From Terriglobia bacterium (GTDB lineage Bacteria; Acidobacteriota; Terriglobia; Terriglobales; SCQP01): a DNA stretch of 64,000 nucleotides. Made by a program: the position numbers and the translations under genes. Numbering within the stretch: the first letter of the stretch is position 1; each line of letters opens with the position of its first letter. Where the stretch lies: NCBI GenBank assembly GCA_021323595.1, contig JAJPKR010000028.1, positions 67,762 to 131,761 on the forward strand, written 5' to 3'. The notes under the pieces are model-generated. The model did no database searches. It was not told where the DNA came from and saw only the letters and a program-made list of their open reading frames with translations. Of the stretch, positions 20,580 to 30,477 are shown piece after piece.

Positions 20580-23500
20580 TGCGCCGGGGAGCGCCGGCCG
20601 CCTCCTCCGAGCCTGCACCGCCGGTGGTGGCGGGAACGGATAACGCCAGCACCCCGGCCTTGCGGATGGACTCGTTGAGAGCGGCGAGATCTTTCTCTTG
20701 GAGCGACCGCCAGGCGGCGAGCTGGGTTTGCAGTTGCGCGTTCAGCTCGTCGTACACCGCATACGACTGGGCGGTGGGCGCGGCATCCGCGCTTTCGACG
20801 GTTTCGAGCAAGTTCGAAAGCTTGTCGTCGAGCCGGATGGGAAAGTTGAGGGCGTCTTCGCCGCTCTTCGATTGCAGTTGGGCGATCGCCGCCACCACGG
20901 TGTCCAATTTCGCGTTCAGCGCCTTGCTCTGCGCCAGCGCATCCTTGGCGCGGGTGTCGGCGGCGATGCGCTGATCCAGGGCGGCGAGTTGCTTTTGCAA
21001 TCCGCGCATCTGGTTGACGGCATCGTGCGCGGCGCTCACATCTTGGTTGATGCGCTGCGCCAAGTCGAACTGCTTTTGGTAGTCGGCGGCGGTGGTGGAG
21101 AGGCGGGGATCGGGCTTGAGCGGGAGCGGCTGGGTATAGCTTTGGCCCGCCACCGTGAGCCTGACTTGGTAGTCGCCCGGCACGGCGAGAACGCCGATCG
21201 GGAAGCCCCAATGCGCTTCGCCGGGAATCAGGTGAGGCGCGGGATAGCGCAGATCCCAGACGAAACGGTTGAGGCCGGCCTTCGCCGGCGGCGCCGCGCC
21301 GCGCCCGAAGCGGAAGCCGCCCGCGGCCGCGGCCGAAGCGGGATGTGTGGCGCTCGTAAACTTGCGCACGAGGCGGCCGCGCGCATCGAGAATCTCCAGC
21401 GTGATCGGCTTCGCCGGCGCTTGCGCGAGCCAATAAACCACGATGGCGCCGCCGGGCGGATTCGCGCCGGCATCGGGCGGAGCGAATCCGAAGCCGCCGC
21501 CGCGCGTGCGGTAGGTGACTGCGGGCTGGTACAGATGGACGGCGGCGGTGGCGACGGCGGGCGTGTATTGGCGCAGCGGGGTGATGTCGTCGAGCGCCCA
21601 GAAGGCGCGGCCGTGGGTCGCGGCCACCAGCGTGTCGCCATGGATGGCTAAGTCGCGCACCGGCGCCGTCGGCAGGCCGAGTTGCAGCGATTGCCAGTGC
21701 GCGCCGTCGTCGAGCGAGTAATAGACCCCCTGCTCGGTGCCGGCATAGAGCAGGCCGCGGCGCACGGGATCTTCGCGCACGACGTGCACGTAGACGTTCT
21801 CCGGCAGGCCGGTGACGATCGGCGTCCAGGTGCGGCCGTAGTCGGCGGTCTTGTAAATGTAGGGGTGGAAGTCATCGAGCTTTTCGCCGTTGGCGGCCAC
21901 GTAGGCGGCGCCGGGATCGAAATGCGAAGGCTCGATGATGCTGATCTTGGTCCATTCGGGGAGTCGCTTGGGCGTCGCGTCGGTCCAATGGGCGCCGTCG
22001 TCGCGGGTCAGATGCACCAGCCCGTCGTCGCTGCCGACCCACAGCTCGCCTTGCCGCAGCGGCGATTCGGCGATGGCGAAGATGGTGTCGTAGTACTCGA
22101 CGCTGGTGTTGTCCTGGGTGATGGGGCCGCCCGAGGATTGCTGCTTGGTCTTGTCGTTGCGCGTCAGGTCGGGGCTGATGATCTTCCAACTGGCGCCGCC
22201 ATCCAGGCTCTTGAACAGCACCTCGCCGCCGAAATAGAGGGCGTGGGGCGCAAAATCCGAGACCAGGATCGGCGCGGTCCATTGGAAGCGGTGCTTGAGG
22301 TTGGCGGCGCCCGAGCCCATGGGGTTATCGGGCCAGGGATCGATATCCTGCTCTTGCCCGGTGCGGTGATCGTAGCGGGTCAGCAGGCCGTCGTAGGAGC
22401 CGGCATAGACGATGTTGGGATCGGCGGGATCGGGCACCACGAAGCCGCTCTCGCCGCCGCCGGCGTCGTACCAGTCGGAGTCGCCGATCACGCCGTGGTC
22501 GGTGCTGCTGGCGATCGCCACCGTGCTGTTGTCTTGCTGCGCGCCGTAGACGAAGAAGCGGAAGCGACGGTCGGTGGCGACGTGATAGAACTCGGCGGTC
22601 GGCTGGTTGTCCTGCGTGGTCCAGCTCCGGCCCCCGTTCTGCGTGATGGTGGCGCCGCCGTCGTTGCCGTTGATCATGCGGTCGGGATCCGTGGGATCGA
22701 TCCAAAGGCCGTGGTTGTCGCCATGCGGGGCGCGGAGCGGCTGGAAGCTCTTGCCGCCGTCGGTCGAGCGCAACAGGCCGGTGTTGAGCACGTACACCGT
22801 ATCCACCGCCTTGGGGTCGGCGAAAATATGCGTGAAATACCAGGCGCGCTGCGTAAGGTCGTGATTGCCGTTGACGAACTGCCAGTTGTCGCCGCCGTCG
22901 CTCGAGACGTACAAGCCGCCCTTCTTGGCCTCGATCAGCGCATAGACGCGGTCGCCGTCGGCGCCGGAGACGGCCACGCCGATGCGGCCGAGCACGCCTG
23001 CGGGCAGGCCGTGGCCTTCCAGACGCTTCCAGGTGGCGCCCCCGTCGACGGACCTATAGAGGCCGCTGCCGGGACCCCCGCTCACCATCGCCCAGGGATA
23101 CCGCTGCGCCTGCCAGAGCGCGGCGAAGACGATGTTCGGGTTCTGAGGATCGAAAGAGAGATCGATGGCGCCGGTGTGATCGTCTTTGAACAGCACCTTT
23201 TGCCAGGTCTGGCCGCCGTCGAGCGAGCGGAAGACGCCGCGCTCGGCGTTGGGGCCGAAGGCGTGGCCGAGGGCGGCGACGAAGACGCGGTTCGGGTCGT
23301 GGGGATCCACGATCAGGCGGCCGATGTGCTGGGTATCGTCGAGCCCCATGTGCCGCCAGGTCTTGCCGCCGTCGAGCGATTTCCAAACACCGTCGCCATA
23401 CGAAATGTCGCCGCGGATGCAGGCTTCGCCGGTTCCGACATAAATGATGTTGGGGTTCGAGGGCGCCACGGCGATCGCGCCGATGGAAGACACCGGCTCG

Positions 23501-23772
23501 TGCTGGAACTGCGGCTGCCAGGAGAGGCCGCCATCGGTCGTCTTCCAGACGCCGCCCGCGACCGCGCCGAAATAGAACACCAGCGGATTGCCGGGCACGC
23601 CGCTCACCGCGAGCACCCGTCCGCCGCGGAAGGGCCCGATCAAACGCCAGTGCAGGCCGCCGAAGGGCGCGGGCGCCGGGGCCGCTTGCGCATGCAGGCC
23701 GGAAGGCGCGAACGCTAACAGAAGAGCTGCGAGTAACCCCGCATAAAGTTTCGGCGCGAGCTTGTTGGCCAT
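20575..23772 (-). CDS. large exported BNR/sortilin-type beta-propeller protein
   Basis: A 1065-residue secreted protein. A signal peptide (residues about 8-29, ending LHAQAAP) precedes a long series of propeller blades with the BNR/Asp-box pattern, for example SLDGGKTWRHMG, SVDGGATWKRLE, SSDGGDNWQFV and SLDDGAHWQSL, over roughly residues 40-700. The rest is a beta-rich domain (about 720-860) and a helical, Gln/Lys-rich tail. Family members are often called glycosyl hydrolases or sortilins, but no catalytic residues can be assigned. GGAG seven bases upstream supports this ATG. Confidence 0.85.
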   Translation of the reverse strand: MANKLAPKLYAGLLAALLLAFAPSGLHAQAAPAPAPFGGLHWRLIGPFRGGRVLAVSGVPGNPLVFYFGAVAGGVWKTTDGGLSWQPQFQHEPVSSIGAIAVAPSNPNIIYVGTGEACIRGDISYGDGVWKSLDGGKTWRHMGLDDTQHIGRLIVDPHDPNRVFVAALGHAFGPNAERGVFRSLDGGQTWQKVLFKDDHTGAIDLSFDPQNPNIVFAALWQAQRYPWAMVSGGPGSGLYRSVDGGATWKRLEGHGLPAGVLGRIGVAVSGADGDRVYALIEAKKGGLYVSSDGGDNWQFVNGNHDLTQRAWYFTHIFADPKAVDTVYVLNTGLLRSTDGGKSFQPLRAPHGDNHGLWIDPTDPDRMINGNDGGATITQNGGRSWTTQDNQPTAEFYHVATDRRFRFFVYGAQQDNSTVAIASSTDHGVIGDSDWYDAGGGESGFVVPDPADPNIVYAGSYDGLLTRYDHRTGQEQDIDPWPDNPMGSGAANLKHRFQWTAPILVSDFAPHALYFGGEVLFKSLDGGASWKIISPDLTRNDKTKQQSSGGPITQDNTSVEYYDTIFAIAESPLRQGELWVGSDDGLVHLTRDDGAHWTDATPKRLPEWTKISIIEPSHFDPGAAYVAANGEKLDDFHPYIYKTADYGRTWTPIVTGLPENVYVHVVREDPVRRGLLYAGTEQGVYYSLDDGAHWQSLQLGLPTAPVRDLAIHGDTLVAATHGRAFWALDDITPLRQYTPAVATAAVHLYQPAVTYRTRGGGFGFAPPDAGANPPGGAIVVYWLAQAPAKPITLEILDARGRLVRKFTSATHPASAAAAGGFRFGRGAAPPAKAGLNRFVWDLRYPAPHLIPGEAHWGFPIGVLAVPGDYQVRLTVAGQSYTQPLPLKPDPRLSTTAADYQKQFDLAQRINQDVSAAHDAVNQMRGLQKQLAALDQRIAADTRAKDALAQSKALNAKLDTVVAAIAQLQSKSGEDALNFPIRLDDKLSNLLETVESADAAPTAQSYAVYDELNAQLQTQLAAWRSLQEKDLAALNESIRKAGVLALSVPATTGGAGSEEAAGAPRRK

Positions 23773-23795
23773 GGGAATTCTCCGGATCGCGACCC

Positions 23796-23801
23796 AGTAT
23801 A
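23796..23801 (-). promoter_or_regulatory. -10-like hexamer of the BNR-repeat gene
   Basis: TATACT on the minus strand lies 23 bases before the ATG, leaving a leader of about 17 bases that includes the ribosome site. No clear -35 box is seen. Confidence 0.4.
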
Positions 23802-23881
23802 ACGGCGGATGACCCCGGGCGGCGGGCGGCGGTTGCAGCAAGCCGTGCGGCCGCGTTGGCGCGGCAGGAGCAGGCAGGGGG

Positions 23882-25087
23882 TCACCGTTCGCGGAGAACT
23901 CGCCGGCCGCTGACCCCGGGAACGCTGGGGCGCCGCTGCGGACGCAAAACCAGGCGCAGCAGCAGCGGCCCGATCAGCGACGTCAGCACCGCCATGCCGA
24001 TGCCGATGTCGTAATAGGACGTGGGAATGGCGGGGATGCGCAAGCTTTGGCCGGCGACGACGATGCCCACTTCACCTCGCGGAATCATGCCCAGCCCGAC
24101 CAAGAGTGCGCTGCGGCGGCCGAGCGGCAGCGAGGCCAAGCTGCACGCGGCCAGTTTGGTGGCGATGGCGATGCCGGTGATGGCCGCCAGCAGGATCAGG
24201 CCATGCCCGTGTGCCATCGTGCCGAGCGAGACGCGCAGGCCGATGTTGGCGAGAAAGAAAGGGACGAGAAAGCTGCTGACCGCCGAGGCTTGCGCCTGAA
24301 CCGATTCGGCGACGTCGCGGCGCTCGCTGACGAACATCCCGGCCAGGAACGCGCCGATAATCGCCGCCATGCCGATATAGGCCGACATCGCGGAAAAGCC
24401 GAGCAGCAAGACCAGCGCCGTGGACCAGATCGGGGCGCGGGCGCGCAGATCGCGGAGGCGCCGCGTCACGCGCGGGAAGGCGGTGCGGCGCAGCACCAGC
24501 ACCAGCACCACGAAGCCGGCGACGAACGCCACGGTCAGCAGCAAGTTCGCGACTTTCACGCGCGGCGAGGTGAAGCTGGCGAGGGCGGAGAGAGCCAGAA
24601 GGCCCAAGATGTCGTCAAGGACGGCCGCGCCCAGAATCACATGGCCGAACGCGGTGTGGGTCGCGCCGAAGTCTTCGAGGATCTTGGCCGTAATGCCGAT
24701 GCTCGTAGCCACCAGCAGCGTGCCGACAAACTGCGCCGTGACGGCGTTCTCTCCCATGGCGGCGGCGAACCACCAGCCGACCACGAAGGGCGTGACGACT
24801 CCGAGCAGCGCCACGGCGAAGCTCAGATACCCGTAGCGGAGAATCTCTTCCGGCTGCGTCTCGAGGCCGGTCTCGAAGAGCAGGAAGATCACGCCGATCT
24901 CGGCCATGAAATCGAGCACCGGCGAAGGCGCGACCCAATGCAGCGCTCCGGGGCCGACGAGAAAGCCGAGGAGGATCTGACCGACGAGCGGCGGCTGCCC
25001 CAGGCGCTCGAAAATCTCTTCGCCGACTTTGGCGGCGGCGAAGACGACGAAAAGGCTGAACAGCGCTTGGAGGCTCTCTTGCGGCAT
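23882..25087 (-). CDS. CPA2-family cation:proton antiporter (KefB-like)
   Basis: A 401-residue membrane protein with 12-13 hydrophobic segments. PPLVGQILLGFLVGPGAL opens the transport domain; GAAVLDDILGLLAL carries the double Asp typical of exchanging CPA2 transporters, and MIPRGEVGIVVAG lies near the end. The cytoplasmic TrkA-N/RCK domain of full KefB is absent, so gating by nucleotides is not expected. It exchanges Na+ or K+ for protons across the inner membrane; the ion cannot be told from sequence. Confidence 0.88.
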   Translation of the reverse strand: MPQESLQALFSLFVVFAAAKVGEEIFERLGQPPLVGQILLGFLVGPGALHWVAPSPVLDFMAEIGVIFLLFETGLETQPEEILRYGYLSFAVALLGVVTPFVVGWWFAAAMGENAVTAQFVGTLLVATSIGITAKILEDFGATHTAFGHVILGAAVLDDILGLLALSALASFTSPRVKVANLLLTVAFVAGFVVLVLVLRRTAFPRVTRRLRDLRARAPIWSTALVLLLGFSAMSAYIGMAAIIGAFLAGMFVSERRDVAESVQAQASAVSSFLVPFFLANIGLRVSLGTMAHGHGLILLAAITGIAIATKLAACSLASLPLGRRSALLVGLGMIPRGEVGIVVAGQSLRIPAIPTSYYDIGIGMAVLTSLIGPLLLRLVLRPQRRPSVPGVSGRRVLRER

Positions 25088-25555
25088 TCTCAGACCGTTG
25101 GGACCATCAGCCTCGCGACGCCGGCTTCACGCATGACCGGCGTAAGCGCGCGGGCTTCACATTCGGCGCCCGCGCCGCGCAACAGCTCCGGCTGCCTCGG
25201 ACCCGGCTAGGTTCCCGGCCCTTCCGAGGCTCCCTTTCCCTTCGGGCAGACTTGCGCCCGCGCGGCCGCCTTTTCCCCACGCTCACTCGAGCCGGCGCCT
25301 GAGCTTCCCATCGAGCTTGTGCCCGGCCTTGTCGTGGCTCCCGGGTCTTGCGCCTCGGAGTGTTTCCGTTTCAGGCTCCGGTCCAGGAAAGGCGGGCTCG
25401 CACCGTTTCAGCCGCGGCTTTTAAGATAGCGTGACACCGGCGCTGCAGCCGCGGGAATCGGTCACAGGACGGAGCGAGGGGCCGGCGGCCGCCGGGCGTG
25501 CGAATCCACGCGCGTCGGAGCGCAGCCGGCGCGATCGCCCGGGTAGAATTGAGGC
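25088..25555. other. 468-bp non-coding region, possibly structured RNA
   Basis: No gene is recognised. Between about 25200 and 25430 the minus strand is rich in purines and in short stems such as CGGGC-loop-GCCCG and CCCGG-loop-CCGGG, with A-rich unpaired stretches like GGGGAAAAGG. It would lie in the leader of the antiporter gene. I compared it by eye with cobalamin, c-di-AMP, c-di-GMP, guanidine, RNase P and tmRNA signatures and found no match. Confidence 0.35.
25544..25549 (+). promoter_or_regulatory. -10-like hexamer of the BtuF-like gene
   Basis: TAGAAT stands six bases before the GTG start codon. This leaves no room for a leader, so the mRNA would be leaderless. Confidence 0.5.
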
Positions 25556-26479
25556 GTGCGCATCGTCTCCTTTTTGCCCACCGCGACCGAGATCCTGCTG
25601 GCGCTGGGCGCGGGCCATGAGCTGGTGGGAATTTCGCACGAGAATCGCGCCATCGCGGCGGTGCGGCATCTGCCCGTGGTGAGTGAATTGACCTATGACG
25701 ATGCCGCGTTGACGGGTGAGCAGATCGACGAGCTCGTCACCCGGACCTATGCCGGCGGCGGCAGCATTTACCGCATCAACGAGCCGCTCTTGCGCGAGTT
25801 GCAGCCGGATTTGCTGATCGTGCAAGAGCTGTGCTCGGTGTGCGCGGTGACGCCGAACGATTTCCAGGCGATGCTGAGCCGCCTGCAGCCGCAGCCGCGC
25901 GTGCTCAGCCTGAAGGCGGCGACGCTGACCGAGGCGTTCGAGGACATGCGGCGCGTCGCCTGGGAAGTGCGCGGCGTCGCCGGCGGAGAGCGCCTGGTCG
26001 CGCGCTTGCAAGCGCGCATGGATGCCACGGCGACGCTGGTGGCGCGGGAGCGCACCCGCCGCGTTTTTTGCCTGGAATGGCCGCGCCCGCTTTACAACTC
26101 CGGCCATTGGGTGCCGGAGCTGGTGGCGCTCGCCGGGGGGCGCGATGAATTGGCGGCGGCCGGCGCCAAGTCGGTGCCGATCGCGTGGGAGAAGCTGCGC
26201 GCCTACGATCCCGAGATCATCGTGGCCATGGTCTGCGGCTTTCCGCGCGACCGCGCCTTGCGCGAGGTCGAAACCCTATGGGCATATCCCGGCTTCGCGG
26301 AACTGCGGGCGGTCCGGCAGGGCAATGTTTGGGTCACCGACGGCCCGCGGTACTTCAATCAGGCGGGCCCCGCCTTGGCCGACGCGGTGGCGCTGCTCGG
26401 CAAGATTTTTCATCCCGAGCGCGCGGGCGGACCGCAGGAGAAAGAAGCCGTGCGGCTGCCGGCGCCGCCGGGACGATAA
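25556..26479 (+). CDS. BtuF-like cobalamin/metal-chelate binding protein without signal peptide
   Basis: A 307-residue protein with the helical-backbone metal-receptor fold of the periplasmic B12 and siderophore binding proteins: IVSFLPTATEILLALGAG and LVGISHE at the start, PDLLIVQELCSVCAV in the first lobe, the long helix, then FCLEWPRPLYNSGHWVPEL and VWVTDGPRYFNQAGPAL in the second lobe. No signal sequence precedes the domain, so it is probably cytoplasmic and may not serve a transporter; no BtuC or BtuD gene is adjacent. It begins with GTG directly behind a -10-like box. Confidence 0.8.
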   Translation: MRIVSFLPTATEILLALGAGHELVGISHENRAIAAVRHLPVVSELTYDDAALTGEQIDELVTRTYAGGGSIYRINEPLLRELQPDLLIVQELCSVCAVTPNDFQAMLSRLQPQPRVLSLKAATLTEAFEDMRRVAWEVRGVAGGERLVARLQARMDATATLVARERTRRVFCLEWPRPLYNSGHWVPELVALAGGRDELAAAGAKSVPIAWEKLRAYDPEIIVAMVCGFPRDRALREVETLWAYPGFAELRAVRQGNVWVTDGPRYFNQAGPALADAVALLGKIFHPERAGGPQEKEAVRLPAPPGR

Positions 26480-26557
26480 GCATCGCCGCCGCCCCGGCGC
26501 GGCGACGGATGGCGAACGGCGGCGGATCACCGCCCGCGACCCGCCGGGGCCGCAAGC

Positions 26558-26563
26558 ATATAA
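26558..26563 (+). promoter_or_regulatory. -10 box upstream of the cytochrome c gene
   Basis: A consensus TATAAT lies 113 bases before the GTG start. The leader would contain a small hairpin, CCTAA-AAAC-TTAGG, at 26607-26620. The -35 region is weak. Confidence 0.45.
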
Positions 26564-26676
26564 TCCGGAATACCTCGGATCGCGCGGTCCGGCCTCGGCC
26601 GGCAGGTCCTAAAAACTTAGGGCGGCCGGTATGCGGCGGCTCCGCGCCGAGGGAAGCGTGCGGTCAGGGAGGCGTT

Positions 26677-27180
26677 GTGAAGACATTCATCATCGGCTTG
26701 ATCATCGGCGTCTTGTTGGTTCCGGCGGGCGCCTATTTCGCCGCGCGGCTGGGCATGCTGCCGGTCGCCACGGCTTCATCGCCGCTGCCGATGGAGACCT
26801 TGATCGCCAAGACCGCTCTCCGCGCCAAGCTGCGGCGCGAGGCGCCGAAGCGGGCGGGCGTGCCCGCCGATCCCGCCGATCTCGAGGCCGGCGCCGCCGT
26901 GTACAAGACGAACTGCGCGCAGTGCCACGGCCTTCCCGGGCAGCCGCAGCCCGCGGCTGCGCGCGGCATGTTTCCTCCGGCGCCGCAGTTGCTCTCGGCC
27001 GACGGCATGGTCACCGACGATCCCGTCGGCGTGACGTATTGGAAGGTCAAGAACGGCATTCGCCTGACCGGCATGCCCGCCTGGAGCGGCACCCTCAACG
27101 AGCAGCAGATGTGGCAGGTGAGCCAGCTTCTGGCCCATGCCGACAAGCTCCCGCCGGATGTCATGGCCAAACTGCAATAG
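26677..27180 (+). CDS. membrane-anchored mono-heme cytochrome c
   Basis: A 167-residue protein. One N-terminal hydrophobic helix (FIIGLIIGVLLVPAGAYFA) anchors it in the inner membrane, followed by a charged linker and a small cytochrome c domain with a single heme site, CAQCH, near residue 83. The distal ligand is probably the Met in RLTGMPAW. Electron carrier function in the periplasm is likely; its partner is unknown. The start is GTG with AGGGAGG five bases upstream. It lies 15 bases before the epimerase gene and may be co-transcribed with it. Confidence 0.85.
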   Translation: MKTFIIGLIIGVLLVPAGAYFAARLGMLPVATASSPLPMETLIAKTALRAKLRREAPKRAGVPADPADLEAGAAVYKTNCAQCHGLPGQPQPAAARGMFPPAPQLLSADGMVTDDPVGVTYWKVKNGIRLTGMPAWSGTLNEQQMWQVSQLLAHADKLPPDVMAKLQ

Positions 27181-27195
27181 CGGCGCCGCGGTGCG

Positions 27196-28026
27196 ATGAA
27201 GACCAGCATCGGCAACAATCTGATTCCGAAGTCCATGAGCCTGGCCGACGGTCTGGCGCTGATCCGGCGCGCGGGCTTCGACGGCGTGGAGCTGTGGCTC
27301 GATCATGACGGCCCGCTCACGCTCGCCACCAGCGATGCGCAGGCGCGCGGGCTGCTGGCGCTGGTCCGTGATCACGGGCTGGAAGTTTCGAACGTCTCGA
27401 CCGGACTGCATTGGGATACGCCCTTTTCCGCCCGCGATCCGGCGGTGCGGGCGCAAGCGCTGGCCATCGCGCGGCGGCAGATCGAGCTGGCGCAGCTCTT
27501 CGGCGCCGATGAAATTCTCGTGGTTGCCGGGCTGGTGACGCCGGAGGTGACCTACGAGGAGTGTTATCAGCGCTGTCTCGAGGTGCTGCCGGCGCTGGGC
27601 CCGGCCGCGCGGCGCGCGGGGGTGGTGGTGGGCATCGAGAATTGCAACGCCGAGCAGCGATTCCTGATGGGGCCGCGCGAGATGCGGCTCTTCATCGACG
27701 CGCTGGGCGCCGGCTTCGGCTCGCATCTCGACGTCGGCAACATCCATGACACCGGCTTTCCCGAGCAGTGGGTGGAGGAGATGGGTGCGCGGGTCGCGCG
27801 GGTTCACGTGAAAGACACGCTGCGCGGCCGCGGGCGCGGCGGCGGCTCGGTCTACACGAACATCTTTCTCGGCGACAACAACTGGCTCGCGATCATGCGC
27901 GCCTTGCGCAAGATCGGCTACGACGGTTATCTCGTGGCCGAGATGGAAGTGCCCTACCGTTATTGCCCCGACCAGCAGTTCTACGATACCGGCGCGGCGC
28001 TGCGGCGGCTGATCGGGCTGGATTAG
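27196..28026 (+). CDS. sugar phosphate isomerase/epimerase (TIM barrel)
   Basis: A 276-residue cytoplasmic protein of the xylose-isomerase-like AP endonuclease 2 superfamily, closest in layout to hexulose-6-phosphate/L-xylulose-5-phosphate 3-epimerases. Metal ligands are expected in VVGIENCN (Glu), GSHLDVGNI (Asp, with the following His in IHDTGF), VARVHVKDT (His) and YLVAEMEV (Glu). The substrate cannot be settled from sequence. It stands between the cytochrome gene and a Tat-type hypothetical gene. Confidence 0.82.
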   Translation: MKTSIGNNLIPKSMSLADGLALIRRAGFDGVELWLDHDGPLTLATSDAQARGLLALVRDHGLEVSNVSTGLHWDTPFSARDPAVRAQALAIARRQIELAQLFGADEILVVAGLVTPEVTYEECYQRCLEVLPALGPAARRAGVVVGIENCNAEQRFLMGPREMRLFIDALGAGFGSHLDVGNIHDTGFPEQWVEEMGARVARVHVKDTLRGRGRGGGSVYTNIFLGDNNWLAIMRALRKIGYDGYLVAEMEVPYRYCPDQQFYDTGAALRRLIGLD

Positions 28027-28040
28027 CCGGAAGGGCGGCG

Positions 28041-28682
28041 ATGAAGGTTTCGCGGCGGCAATGGTGCCAGCTGAGCGGCGCGGCGCTGGCGGTGGCGCTG
28101 GACCGGCCGCGCTGGCGCGCGCGCCGCGAGCGGTGCGTGCTCGACGCCGCGGACGATCCGCGCGCCAACCTGCGGGGCTGGCGCGGCGTGGGGCTGGCGC
28201 CGGTTCACGCCGCGGACTTGCTGCGCGAGCAGGGGCCGGTGTGGCTGGCGGTGCCTGCCGAAGCGCCGCTCGACCAGCGCTTGGCCGCGCACCTTGCGTG
28301 CCGGCTGCGCGCGGGCGGAGCTGTGATTTGGGAGGCGCCGTCGCTCGCGGGCCGGCCGGAACTCCTCGCGGCTTGGCGATCGCTGGGCGGCATCGCCGCG
28401 GCGACGCCGCCCTTGAATCTGTTTCCGACCCCGCAGTCGAGCCCGTATTTGCGCCTGCGGCTCGGCCGCGAGCAGTGGTGGCTGCGCCACGACAGCGAAG
28501 CCGTGGGCGTGATCCCCGCCGGCGGCGACGGCTTCCTCAGCGGCGACGACGGCGCGATCTTCGGGGTTTGGCGCGCGTGGGGCCGGGGCCGGATCGCCTG
28601 CTGCGGCACGCGCCTGGGCGCGCCCCTGCATCGCGGCGATCTGGCCGCGCGCCAATGGGTGCGGGCTTTCCTTGCCATCTAG
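28041..28682 (+). CDS. hypothetical protein with twin-arginine signal
   Basis: A 213-residue protein of unknown function. It starts MKVSRRQWCQLSGAALAVAL, a Tat-type leader, which suggests export in a folded state. The rest is rich in Ala, Arg and Trp and has the pattern of a small alpha/beta domain (VWLAVPAEAPLDQRLAAHL, GGAVIWEAPSLAG) reminiscent of proteins that sense or bind sugars, but no motif is diagnostic. It follows the epimerase by 14 bases, so a shared operon and a role in the same carbohydrate pathway are plausible. Confidence 0.65.
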   Translation: MKVSRRQWCQLSGAALAVALDRPRWRARRERCVLDAADDPRANLRGWRGVGLAPVHAADLLREQGPVWLAVPAEAPLDQRLAAHLACRLRAGGAVIWEAPSLAGRPELLAAWRSLGGIAAATPPLNLFPTPQSSPYLRLRLGREQWWLRHDSEAVGVIPAGGDGFLSGDDGAIFGVWRAWGRGRIACCGTRLGAPLHRGDLAARQWVRAFLAI

Positions 28683-28709
28683 AGGCTCGCGGGGCGGCGG
28701 GCGCCTCGG

Positions 28710-29498
28710 TCAAGCGAGCACGGCGCCACCGTTGACGCTGAGCACGGCGCCGGTCATGAAGTTCGCGCCCGGCGTGCAGAGAAAGACGATGCAGCTCGCG
28801 ATTTCTTCCGGTTTTCCCGGGCGGCCCAAGGGAATGGCGGCGAAGACGCGCTCGGGATGGCGGCGAAAGGCCGGGCGCGCCATGTCGGTATCCACCCAGC
28901 CGGGCGCGACGCAGTTGACCAAGATGCCTTGCCGCGCAAGCTCGGGCGCCAAGCCGCGCACGAAGGCGATCACGCCGCCTTTGGCTGCGCCGTAATGGGT
29001 GTGCCAAGCCTCCCCGCGCTGGCCGGCGGTGGAGGCCACGAGCACGATGCGGCCGCGGGGAGCGGTGCGGGGCCGCGGCTGGCGCTGGAGTTGCCGCGCC
29101 GCCGCCCGAGCCAGGGCATAGGCGCTGTCGAGATTGGCGGCGAGCATCGCGCGCCAGGCGCGGGCATCCAGGCGCGCGATCGGCAGATCGGCGGCGTTCC
29201 AGATGCCGGCGTTGGCGATGGCGATGTCCAGGCGGCCGAAGCGGCGGACGGCGTGGGCCACGAGCCGCTCGGCGGCGGCGGGCCGCGCCGCGTCGGCGCG
29301 GAGGGCGGCGACGCGGCCGGGGGCGCCGGCGGCGGCATCGGCGGCGGCCAGGCTGCGCGCGGCGGCGGCGCGATCGCGGCGATAAGTGAAGACTACCCGC
29401 GCGCCGGCTTGCGCCAGCAGGCGCACGGTGGCGGCGCCGATGCCGCGGGAACCGCCGGTCAGCACCGCGACTTGTCCCTCCAGGTCGATGGTGATCAT
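28710..29498 (-). CDS. short-chain dehydrogenase/reductase (FabG-like)
   Basis: A 262-residue NAD(P)-dependent oxidoreductase. The dinucleotide loop LTGGSRGIGAAT, the NAG motif in IAIANAGIWNA, the catalytic Ser in IVLVASTAG and the YxxxK pair in HYGAAKGG are all present; the C-terminal GAVLSVNGGAVLA is typical of the FabG group. The substrate is unknown. It lies 39 bases behind fmt on the same strand and may be the last gene of the aroC-def-fmt operon. Confidence 0.9.
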   Translation of the reverse strand: MITIDLEGQVAVLTGGSRGIGAATVRLLAQAGARVVFTYRRDRAAAARSLAAADAAAGAPGRVAALRADAARPAAAERLVAHAVRRFGRLDIAIANAGIWNAADLPIARLDARAWRAMLAANLDSAYALARAAARQLQRQPRPRTAPRGRIVLVASTAGQRGEAWHTHYGAAKGGVIAFVRGLAPELARQGILVNCVAPGWVDTDMARPAFRRHPERVFAAIPLGRPGKPEEIASCIVFLCTPGANFMTGAVLSVNGGAVLA

Positions 29499-29537
29499 GA
29501 CAGATTTCCTGCCCCCGTTTCGTTCCGTCCCACCCGG

Positions 29538-30470
<933 letters not shown>

Positions 30471-30477
30471 CGCGAAC

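Noticed and set aside
21682-23718. A 678-residue plus-strand frame
   Set aside because: Antisense to the BNR-repeat protein, which has clear Asp-box motifs and a signal peptide.
25088-25555. Cobalamin riboswitch before the BtuF-like gene
   Set aside because: The B12-box and the conserved core of the class are not found, and the -10 box directly before GTG leaves no leader.
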